Source: Caulobacter segnis (GTDB taxonomy: Bacteria; Pseudomonadota; Alphaproteobacteria; Caulobacterales; Caulobacteraceae). Taken from it: a stretch of DNA of 64,000 nucleotides. Shown here piece by piece: positions 1-6,200 of the stretch. Where the stretch lies: contig NZ_JARQWW010000006.1 in assembly GCF_029543125.1 (NCBI RefSeq), positions 62,001 through 126,000 on the forward strand, given 5' to 3'. The notes below the pieces were generated by a model, which did no database searches, had not been told where the DNA came from, and saw only the letters and a program-made list of their open reading frames with translations. The position numbers were made by a program, and so were the translations under genes. Each line of letters opens with the position of its first letter. The stretch's first letter is position 1.

Positions 1-113
1 CCGAGCGCCGGCGCTTTCTCACGGAACAGTGGCCCGAAATCGAGGCGACCATCCGTCGTCTCGGCCTGGCCGAAGACCTGCTGGGCGCCCGCGCCCGGCC
101 CAAGGGGGAATAG
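1..113 (+). CDS. GntR-family regulator, C-terminal end only
   Basis: This is the last 36 codons of a gene that begins before the window; the frame ends in TAG at 111-113. The residues (ERRRFLTEQWPEIEATIRRL, then a short tail) look like the C-terminal helix of the short YtrA-type GntR repressors, which normally sit directly upstream of ABC exporter genes. Only 4 bp separate its stop from the ATPase start, so it is probably the first gene of that operon and its regulator. The family call is inference from the tail and the context. Confidence 0.6.
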   Translation, partial: ERRRFLTEQWPEIEATIRRLGLAEDLLGARARPKGE

Positions 114-117
114 TCCG

Positions 118-990
118 ATGTCCTGCATAGAGGCGCGCGGCGTCTTCAAGTCTTACGGCAAGACCACCGCGCTCAACGGCTTCCAGCTGTCGGTGGGCGA
201 AGGCCGCATCCTCGGCCTGATCGGCCCCAACGGGGCGGGCAAGAGCACGGCCCTGATGGCCATGCTCGGCCTGATCCCCTTCGACGGCTCGCTCAAGGTC
301 CTCGGCCTCGACCCGTGGAAGGAGCGCGGCGCCCTGATGGAGCAGGTCTGCTTCATCGCCGACGTGGCCGTCCTGCCCCGCTGGATGAAGGTGAGCCAGG
401 CCCTGGACTACATGGGCGGCGTCCACCCCCGCTTCGACCGCGCCAAGGCCGAGGCCTTCCTGGCCCGCACCAGCATCAAGCGCGAGAGCAAGGTGCGCGA
501 GCTGTCCAAGGGCATGGTCGCCCAGCTCCACCTGTCCCTGGTCATGGCCGTGGACGCCAGGCTGCTGGTGTTGGACGAGCCGACCCTCGGCCTCGACATC
601 CTCTACCGCAAGGCCTTCTACGACAGCCTGCTGAACGACTACTTCGACGGCGGCCGCACCATCGTCGTCTCCACCCACCAGGTGGACGAGATCGAGCACA
701 TCCTCACCGACGTGGCCTTCATCGACCGCGGCCAGGTGGTCCTCGACAGCAGCATGGAGGGGCTGGAGACCCGCTTCGCCGAGCTGCTGGTCGGGCCGGA
801 CAAGGCCGACGCCGCCCGCGCCCTGAACCCCATCCATGAACGCCAGGTCTTCGGCCGCCAGTTGATGATCTTCGACGGCGCCGACCGCAAGGCGCTGGCC
901 AAGCTGGGCGAGGTCCGCACGCCGGGTCTCGCCGACCTGTTCGTCGCCAAGATCGCCCCGCGCTTCGACATGAAAGGACGGGCGGCATGA
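118..990 (+). CDS. ABC transporter ATP-binding protein (ABC-2 exporter type)
   Basis: 290-residue cytoplasmic ATPase that would power the permease encoded next. The Walker A motif GPNGAGKST is at residues 36-44, Walker B LLVLDE with the D-loop at 149-160, and the switch histidine (STHQ) at about 187. The signature loop reads LSKGM rather than LSGGQ, a common variant in this subfamily. The C-terminal 80 residues are a regulatory extension. The ATG at 118 follows a G-rich Shine-Dalgarno stretch, and the stop overlaps the permease start (ATGA). The GntR gene upstream suggests repression until an envelope-active compound is sensed, by analogy with ytr-type operons. The substrate is unknown. Confidence 0.88.
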   Translation: MSCIEARGVFKSYGKTTALNGFQLSVGEGRILGLIGPNGAGKSTALMAMLGLIPFDGSLKVLGLDPWKERGALMEQVCFIADVAVLPRWMKVSQALDYMGGVHPRFDRAKAEAFLARTSIKRESKVRELSKGMVAQLHLSLVMAVDARLLVLDEPTLGLDILYRKAFYDSLLNDYFDGGRTIVVSTHQVDEIEHILTDVAFIDRGQVVLDSSMEGLETRFAELLVGPDKADAARALNPIHERQVFGRQLMIFDGADRKALAKLGEVRTPGLADLFVAKIAPRFDMKGRAA

Positions 991-1898
991 GCAGCCTCGA
1001 CGCCGACTTCGCCACCGCCGCCCCCACGGCCATGACGGCCGCCAACAAGGTCCGGCCCTTCTACTGGTCCCTGCGCCGGGAGCTGTGGGAGCACCGCTCC
1101 ATCTGGATCGCCCCCGCCGCCGTCGCCGCCCTGATCCTGCTGGGCTATCTGCTCGGCTCTTTCGGCCTGCCCCGGCGCGTCGCTCAGGCCGCCGCCGGCG
1201 CCACGGAGCGGGTGATGCTGCCCTACGCCGTGGCCCTTGGCGCGGCCTTCATCGCCGCCGCCCTCTCCGGCGCCTACTATTGCCTGACCTGCCTGCAGGG
1301 CGAACGCCGCGACCGCAGCATCCTGTTCTGGAAATCCCTGCCGGTCTCCGATCGCACCGCCGTCCTGGCCAAGGCCGCCGTGCCCATGGTCGTCCAGCCC
1401 CTGGCCGTGATCGCCATCGTCCTGGCGACCCATCTCGCCATGCTCGCCTGGGGCACGTTCGTGATGCTGATCTCGAACAACAACCCCGGTCCCATGTGGG
1501 TCCACGGCTTCCCCGGCTTCATCTGGGCGGTGATGTTCGTCGGCCTGCCCTACCTGGCCCTGTGGCACGCCCCGGTGATCGCATGGCTGATGCTGGTCTC
1601 CGCCTGGGCCCGTCGCGCCACCTTCCTGTGGGCCGTGATCCCGCCAGTCATGCTGGCCGTGATGGAGCGGATGGTCTTCGACACCCGCCACGTCCCGGAG
1701 TTCATCGGCACGCGCCTGTTGGGCGGTCTCGCCCACGTCGCCAGCACCGGCGGTTATGGCCAGGTCCCGGTGCGCGGCTTCCGCGACATCGACCTCACCC
1801 GGATGCTCTCCGACCCGAATCTGTGGATCGGCCTCGTCCTCGCCGCCCTGCTGTTCGAAGGCGCCGTCCGCCTGCGCCGCCGCCGCGAACCGAACTGA
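987..1898 (+). CDS. ABC-2 type transporter permease
   Basis: 303-residue integral membrane protein, translationally coupled to the ATPase by a 4-bp overlap. It has a cytoplasmic N-terminus and about six hydrophobic segments (roughly residues 40-60, 78-100, 128-155, 178-200, 205-225 and 285-298), the usual ABC-2 permease layout. A charged segment ERRDRSILFWKSLPVSD at about 105-120 resembles the cytoplasmic coupling loop of this family. With the upstream ATPase it forms a complete exporter in the inner membrane. No residue shows what is transported. Confidence 0.82.
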   Translation: MSSLDADFATAAPTAMTAANKVRPFYWSLRRELWEHRSIWIAPAAVAALILLGYLLGSFGLPRRVAQAAAGATERVMLPYAVALGAAFIAAALSGAYYCLTCLQGERRDRSILFWKSLPVSDRTAVLAKAAVPMVVQPLAVIAIVLATHLAMLAWGTFVMLISNNNPGPMWVHGFPGFIWAVMFVGLPYLALWHAPVIAWLMLVSAWARRATFLWAVIPPVMLAVMERMVFDTRHVPEFIGTRLLGGLAHVASTGGYGQVPVRGFRDIDLTRMLSDPNLWIGLVLAALLFEGAVRLRRRREPN

Positions 1899-1934
1899 TC
1901 GCAACCCATCGACCGTCCCAAGAGGAGAAGCCTC

Positions 1935-2414
1935 ATGGACCCGCGTCTCCAGTCCGTTCTTCTGGCCGTCCACATCGCCGCCGGCGCCGTCGGCCTAGCG
2001 TCCGGCCTGTTCTCCATGGCCTCGCGCAAGGGCGCCCGCGTCCACCGCTTCGCCCTCATCGCCCCGATCGCCATCACCGCCGCCGCCCTGTGGCTGGCGG
2101 TCTCCGTGGGCGGCTTCCAGATCGTCTACATCTTCACCGCCGTCGCCCTGATCGCGGCGGCGGGGGACGTGCGCATGATCCGCGCCGGCGGCCTGACGCC
2201 CAACGGCCGCCTGGCCCGCCACCTCTGGCGCATGGGCGTCGCCTTCACCGTCTCCGTCATGGCCTTCTTTGTCGGCCAGCAGGAGTACCTGCCCAAGGCC
2301 GTCCAGGGCACCGTCCTGGTCGGCGCCCCCGCCCTCATCGCCCTCAGCGCGACCCTGTTCTGGCTGGTCCAACGAACCTGGCCGAAGCGGCGCCGGGCGG
2401 CGGCTATCGCTTGA
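1935..2414 (+). CDS. Small membrane protein, DUF2306-like
   Basis: 159 residues with four to five hydrophobic helices and few charged residues apart from short basic loops. HIAAG near residue 18 and HRFALI near residue 37 fit the DUF2306-like haem-less membrane proteins often found beside transporters; this match is from memory. A strong Shine-Dalgarno (GAGGAG) lies 8-10 bases before the ATG. It follows the ABC permease by 36 bp on the same strand, so it is probably the last gene of that operon. Its role is unknown. Confidence 0.65.
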   Translation: MDPRLQSVLLAVHIAAGAVGLASGLFSMASRKGARVHRFALIAPIAITAAALWLAVSVGGFQIVYIFTAVALIAAAGDVRMIRAGGLTPNGRLARHLWRMGVAFTVSVMAFFVGQQEYLPKAVQGTVLVGAPALIALSATLFWLVQRTWPKRRRAAAIA

Positions 2415-2482
2415 GGCGACCGCCAGCCCCACCGCCACGGCCAACTTATCCCCGCCTACCGATCCCGTGGCAGACTGCCGGC

Positions 2483-2980
2483 CTATGGGACATTTCTCGC
2501 CTTCACCTCTTCATACGCCGCCGTCAGCCGCTCGAAGACCGACGGCCCGTCCCTGGCCGGGGCGCCCAGGTGGAGCGTCCGCAGTTCATCCATGAAATCG
2601 TCCCACAGGGGCGGGCCGCCCTCCTCCAGAAGCTGGGCGCGGATGGACAGCTCCTCGGTCACCGGCAGGTGCCGCCGCCCCCAGGCGCCCAGCACCGCCA
2701 TCACCGGCAGCAGCTGGATCGCCGGCTCGGTCAGGGAGTAGATCACCTTCTGCCGGTGGCTCGGATCATCGGCGCGGGTCAGCAGGCCCAGCTCCGTCAG
2801 CCGCTTCAGCCGCGCGGCCAGGATGTTGGAGGCGATCCCCTCCCTGGAGTTCTCGAGCAGCTCGCGAAAATGCCGCCAGCCGCCGAACATCATGTCGCGC
2901 AGGATCACCAGGCTCCAACGGTCGCCCAGGACCTCCATGGACAGGTTGATCGGGCAGCCGGAACGAAGGTCGAGCGTCAT
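2483..2980 (-). CDS. HxlR-family winged helix-turn-helix regulator
   Basis: 165-residue transcription factor. CPINLSMEVLGDRWSLVILR near residue 9 is the hallmark N-terminus of the HxlR family, including the leading cysteine used as a redox or electrophile sensor in several members. The winged helix covers about residues 20-105, and a 55-residue C-terminal extension follows. The open frame continues upstream but only as a shadow; the ATG at 2980 puts the family N-terminus at the right place. It converges on the DUF2306-like gene. The target is not evident; HxlR regulators usually control an adjacent oxidoreductase, and none is present here. Confidence 0.85.
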   Translation of the reverse strand: MTLDLRSGCPINLSMEVLGDRWSLVILRDMMFGGWRHFRELLENSREGIASNILAARLKRLTELGLLTRADDPSHRQKVIYSLTEPAIQLLPVMAVLGAWGRRHLPVTEELSIRAQLLEEGGPPLWDDFMDELRTLHLGAPARDGPSVFERLTAAYEEVKARNVP

Positions 2981-3076
2981 CACATCCTCGAAGAAACCAG
3001 TTGCATCATAGAACCAGTCTTGAGGATTCAAACTCCGTAGGGCCTCGCGCTTGGGTGACGGAGTGGGGAGCACAGA

Positions 3077-3106
3077 ATCTCCTCCCCCGCTTCGCAGGGG
3101 AGGAGA
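3077..3106. repeat. Short copy of palindromic repeat family A
   Basis: A 30-bp hairpin of the CTCC-CCCGCTTCGC-GGGGAGGAG type lies between the HxlR gene and the M56 peptidase gene. It matches the ends of the longer family A copies elsewhere in the window (for example 8298-8403). It could act as a transcription terminator or RNA stabiliser for the peptidase gene. Confidence 0.75.
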
Positions 3107-3114
3107 AATGCCTC

Positions 3115-4326
3115 CTACTTCGCCCCCGGCGCGCGCCAGAGAACCGGGATGCGGATCTTGCCGCCGGCGGTGGCCACCCCGTCCTTGCTCAGGGGCGCCA
3201 TGCGGAACTTGTCGGCCAGGGCCACGGTGGCGGGGCCGAAGCCGGCTTCCAGCGGCTCCTCCTTCACCACGGTGCAGGCGTTCAGCGTGCCTTCCGCCGT
3301 GATGCGGCATTCGATCATGCCCTTGCCGGCCTCGCCCTTGGCCTTCGCGGCGGCGGGATAGAGGGTCGCCAGATCGGAGCCGGACGGGCGGCTGATCCAG
3401 TCCGGCGCCGTGATCAGCTGCGGCTCGGCCGGGGCGGCGGCCCAGGCGGCGCAGGCGGCCGCGGCGGACAGGCCGCCCACCAGGGCGAGGCCGGCCAGAC
3501 GGCGGCCGAATGCGGGACTCGGAGACTTCAACATGGCGATCCTCTCTTTCAGCGGATGTTGGGCCGATGTCGGCCAGTGGCAGCCCAAAGGCAGGGGCTG
3601 ATCGGCGAGTTGGGATTTCAGCAGGGTCTCGGCATAGAGCCGCTGAACGCCCGGACGGGCGGCCAGCACGGCGGCGTCGCAGGCCAGCTCCTGGTCGATG
3701 CGCAGCAGCCGGGCGCCCAGATGGACGGCGGGATTGAACCAGGCCAGGCACTGCACGGCGGCGGCCACGGCGTTGATCAGCGGATCGCCCGCCCGCAGGT
3801 GGGCCTCCTCGTGGGCGATGATCACCGCCTGCTCCGCCGGATCGAAACGCCCCTCGAAGTCGGCGGGCAGGATCAGGCGCGGACGCAGGGCGCCCACCAG
3901 GGCCGGGCCGGCCGTGCTGAACTGCGAGACCAGCAGGTGCGGCCGCTCCGGCAAGGGCGTCAGGGTTCCGAGCATCCGCACATAACGTCCCTGCCGCCAC
4001 GCCAGCAGGCCCGCCGCCGCCACCGCGCCGGCCGCCCACAGCGCGGCGAGCCAGAGGGCCGGATCGACCCCGGCGTCGGCGGCGGTCTTCAGGACGGTCC
4101 CGGCGGCGTCGGCGGTGGTCAGCATGAGCTCGGCCGCCGCGCCCTCCCCCGGCTCGGCGGGGACCAGGGCGCCGGCCGCCGCCAGCACCGGGACAATCCA
4201 CAGGCGATAGGCCGCCTTCGCCCCGAACCGTCGGCGCACCGGCCGCCGCAGCAGGGCCACGACCCCGATCGCCGCCGCGGCGGCCAGGTTGGCGGACAGC
4301 AGGCCGTTCAGCAGGTCGTCGATCAT
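3115..4326 (-). CDS. BlaR1/MecR1-like M56 metallopeptidase with TonB-like C-terminus
   Basis: 403-residue membrane protein. Hydrophobic helices lie at about 10-27, 40-56 and 90-110, followed by the zinc site HEEAH at 172-176 and a downstream ELACDAAVL that fits the third ligand region of peptidase family M56. A further helix at about 290-310 leads to a periplasmic C-terminal domain resembling TonB_C (about 315-403), instead of the penicillin-binding sensor of true BlaR1. The start overlaps the stop of the BlaI-type gene (ATGA). By family knowledge, the peptidase would cleave or inactivate the BlaI-type repressor after an envelope signal; no beta-lactamase gene is nearby. Confidence 0.85.
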   Translation of the reverse strand: MIDDLLNGLLSANLAAAAAIGVVALLRRPVRRRFGAKAAYRLWIVPVLAAAGALVPAEPGEGAAAELMLTTADAAGTVLKTAADAGVDPALWLAALWAAGAVAAAGLLAWRQGRYVRMLGTLTPLPERPHLLVSQFSTAGPALVGALRPRLILPADFEGRFDPAEQAVIIAHEEAHLRAGDPLINAVAAAVQCLAWFNPAVHLGARLLRIDQELACDAAVLAARPGVQRLYAETLLKSQLADQPLPLGCHWPTSAQHPLKERIAMLKSPSPAFGRRLAGLALVGGLSAAAACAAWAAAPAEPQLITAPDWISRPSGSDLATLYPAAAKAKGEAGKGMIECRITAEGTLNACTVVKEEPLEAGFGPATVALADKFRMAPLSKDGVATAGGKIRIPVLWRAPGAK

Positions 4327-4685
4327 GGCTCGAGCTCGTTGATGAGGCGCTTCAGTTCGGCCACGTCCTCGGCCGTCAGCTTGCGGCGCTCCGACAGGTG
4401 GCTGACCAGGGGAGCGAGGCGGCCGTCGAACATCCGCTCCAGGAAACCCTGGCTCTCGGCGTCGACGAATTCGGATCGTTGCAGGACCGGGCGGTACAGA
4501 TACCGCCGCCCCTCGGCCGACGCCGCGATGGCGCCCTTCTTCAGAAGGCGGTTGAGAAAGGTCTTCACCGTCGCCTCGCTCCACCCCTGGGCGACGGCGA
4601 CCTCGGCGGTGATGTCCTCGGCGCTCAGGGGCTCACGGCGCCACAGGGCGTCCATGATCAAGGCTTCGGCGCTGGTGATGTTCAT
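4323..4685 (-). CDS. BlaI/MecI-type transcriptional repressor
   Basis: 120-residue winged-helix repressor. ALIMDALWRREPLSAEDITA at the N-terminus and the WSEATVKTFLNRLLKKGAI recognition helix are typical of BlaI/MecI/CopY proteins, and the C-terminal third is the dimerisation and cleavage segment. The frame is open up to 4739, but the ATG at 4685 starts right after a 42-bp dyad that would otherwise be coding, so this start is preferred. It is the first gene of a two-gene unit with the M56 peptidase. The dyad indicates autorepression. Confidence 0.88.
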   Translation of the reverse strand: MNITSAEALIMDALWRREPLSAEDITAEVAVAQGWSEATVKTFLNRLLKKGAIAASAEGRRYLYRPVLQRSEFVDAESQGFLERMFDGRLAPLVSHLSERRKLTAEDVAELKRLINELEP

Positions 4686-4687
4686 GA

Positions 4688-4729
4688 CGTTTACACCCGT
4701 AATCGAACGAACGATTACGCACGTAAACG
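4688..4729 (-). promoter_or_regulatory. Predicted BlaI-type operator and promoter
   Basis: Two 18-bp arms (4688-4705 and 4712-4729) separated by 6 bp match at 15 of 18 positions; each arm contains a TTTAC and a GTAATCG block. The dyad ends 2 bp before the repressor ATG. On the minus strand a TTGACT (4739-4734) and a TAATCG (4717-4712), 16 bp apart, could be the -35 and -10, so a bound repressor would cover the -10 and the start codon. The dyad is seen directly; its use by the adjacent repressor is inference. Confidence 0.75.
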
Positions 4730-4761
4730 CTGGAGTCAAGCGCCAAGTATCGGCGTTCGGA

Positions 4762-5526
4762 TCACTTGCTGACGAACACCACCGAGCCCTGGTCGGTCAC
4801 TTCGCAGGTCCCACTCTTGTAACCGGCCTTCAGCGAGACGAGGTACATCCGGCCATTGTTCAGGGCGCTGGCGCTCATCGCCCGGGTGGCGCCCGGCGGG
4901 AGGTCCCAGCGTCGGTCGGCCTCGCGGGCGCAGGCGGCCATGACGTCGCCCCGCCAGCCGTCGCGGCGGCCCTCGCCATAGGCGTAGCGGCTGGAGCCGA
5001 GACGATTGTCCCGCTCCCGCTGGCCGGCGGCGTAGCCGGAGGAATAGTCGGCGTCGTGGTCGTAGTTCAGGAACTGGCCGTCATGGACCCCGTCCTGAAA
5101 GCCGCGCTCGTACTGGGCGTCGCGGTCGCCGTCGTAGTGCTTCTCGTCATCATGGTGCTTGTCATGGTGGGCCGCGATCGCCGCGCCCAGCAGGGCCGCC
5201 ACCGCGACCCCCGCCACCACCGCCCCGGTGTTGGAGCCGCCGCCCTTGCCGCAGCGGTCGGCGTCCAGCTTGTCGATCCGCTGGTAGCGCCCGTCCGACG
5301 TGACCACTCCGACGCAGGTCTTGGACCCGCCGTTCCACCAGTAGGTCCAGCTGGCGTTGCTGGTCTTCTCACCGCCGGTGTTCACATAGCCCCGGGCCAG
5401 CAACTGGGTTTCGCCGCCGGCGCCCCGGGCCCCGATCAGGTCGCTCAGCTCCGGCGGGGTGGCCGCGAGTGCGGGCGGGGCGAAGGCGAGCAGCGCCGCC
5501 GCGGTGATGACAGCCGTCTTGGACAT
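4762..5526 (-). CDS. Secreted hypothetical protein, Gly/Asp/His-rich centre
   Basis: 254 residues. A Sec signal peptide (cleavage near PALA-ATPPE, residue 22) is followed by a Cys-containing domain (about 25-95), a small hydrophobic AVVAGVAVAALLGAA segment (about 101-116), a His/Asp-rich stretch (DKHHDDEKHYDGD) and repeated YERGFQDG / YSSGYAAGQ / YGEGRRDGW units spaced about 20-25 residues apart. A conserved-looking Cys domain closes the protein. The Y-x-x-G-x-x-x-G repeats recall surface proteins, and the His/Asp stretch could bind metal; both are inference. I do not recognise a named family. It is a single gene with a promoter presumably in the 5527-5780 region. Confidence 0.75.
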   Translation of the reverse strand: MSKTAVITAAALLAFAPPALAATPPELSDLIGARGAGGETQLLARGYVNTGGEKTSNASWTYWWNGGSKTCVGVVTSDGRYQRIDKLDADRCGKGGGSNTGAVVAGVAVAALLGAAIAAHHDKHHDDEKHYDGDRDAQYERGFQDGVHDGQFLNYDHDADYSSGYAAGQRERDNRLGSSRYAYGEGRRDGWRGDVMAACAREADRRWDLPPGATRAMSASALNNGRMYLVSLKAGYKSGTCEVTDQGSVVFVSK

Positions 5527-5804
5527 CTTCCCTCCAAATCCCCCGCGCCAAGGTGCGGCGCCGGGCGGGAGAGGTCAAAGCCTTGCGCAGCCTGGGATTG
5601 AAACCACCCGAAAGCGCGGGCGCGGCGGCACCTCGCAGGCGCCCAAAAGCAAACCTGTGGATAACGTTAAGCTTTTGGAAGGATTTATGAATTGGCGGAA
5701 TTTCCCCGCCTTTTCCACAGCTTGCGCACCGAGTCCTGCACAGCGGCGGCTCTTCGGGCGGTTGCTGGATACCCGATCCCAGCGCACAGTCAACCCGTCG
5801 AGAG
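5527..5804. other. Intergenic region with two DnaA-box-like sites
   Basis: No gene is visible. A perfect reverse-oriented DnaA box (TGTGGATAA) is at 5656-5664, and a one-mismatch direct copy (TTTTCCACA) is at 5711-5719. Between them a GGCGG/CCGCC hairpin (5694-5710) is followed by TTTT, which could be a weak terminator for plus-strand transcription. The stretch 5650-5720 is much more AT-rich than the surroundings and probably contains the promoter of the minus-strand secreted-protein gene. Confidence 0.5.
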
Positions 5805-6061
5805 GCACTGACGGAGCCGGAGACGCCGGGGCGACCCGGAGACTTCGAAACCGCCAGCCGGACCGGAAGCGAGAACGGAACCTGCCAGGGGCGACCCTGA
5901 ACGGAAACCACTCCGGAAGGAACGGACTTCGAGACGGAGACCAAGACGCCCTTGGGCGATGCGGCGACCGCCTCCTGAAGCAGCCCCTCTCGGTGCAGGT
6001 CTTTCACGGGACTTGGGTTAAGGGGGCGACGCCGCCGGGCGACCGGAAGCGCCGCCCCCTT
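5805..6061 (+). ncRNA. Candidate structured RNA with GNRA hairpins
   Basis: This gene-free stretch is packed with short perfect hairpins. Three are capped by the GNRA-type loop GCGA (5826-5839, 5886-5899, 6035-6046), one by CUUG (5947-5958) and one by CGA (5961-5971); a further CTCCG/CGGAG helix spans 5911-5939. A 9-bp perfect stem (6020-6028 with 6053-6061) encloses the last GCGA hairpin. CGGAA-type motifs lie between the helices. GNRA loops read on the plus strand, pointing to a plus-strand RNA or a leader of the kinase at 6201. I could not match RNase P RNA, SRP RNA or tmRNA signatures. Confidence 0.4.
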
Positions 6062-6200
6062 GCTCATTTGGGCCGCTTCCTACGCAACCCGCCCACCATT
6101 CCGCGACCTGCGGCCGCACCTTCGCCAATCGTCGGCATGTTAACCGGGCGGCGCCCATTTCAGAGTCATGCTGGCCTCTAGATCGAGAGGCGACGCATCC

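Noticed and set aside
4323-4739. Upstream start of the BlaI gene at 4739
   Set aside because: It would place the 42-bp operator inside the coding region and add residues not seen at the start of the family.
5656-5719. Chromosome replication origin suggested by DnaA boxes and an AT-rich pocket
   Set aside because: Only two boxes, no box cluster, no gidA/hemE/dnaA-type neighbours.
5805-6061. RNase P RNA, SRP RNA or tmRNA
   Set aside because: The conserved cores of these RNAs (GAGGAAAGTCC, GGAAGCAGCC with its partner, tRNA-like ends with CCA) are absent.
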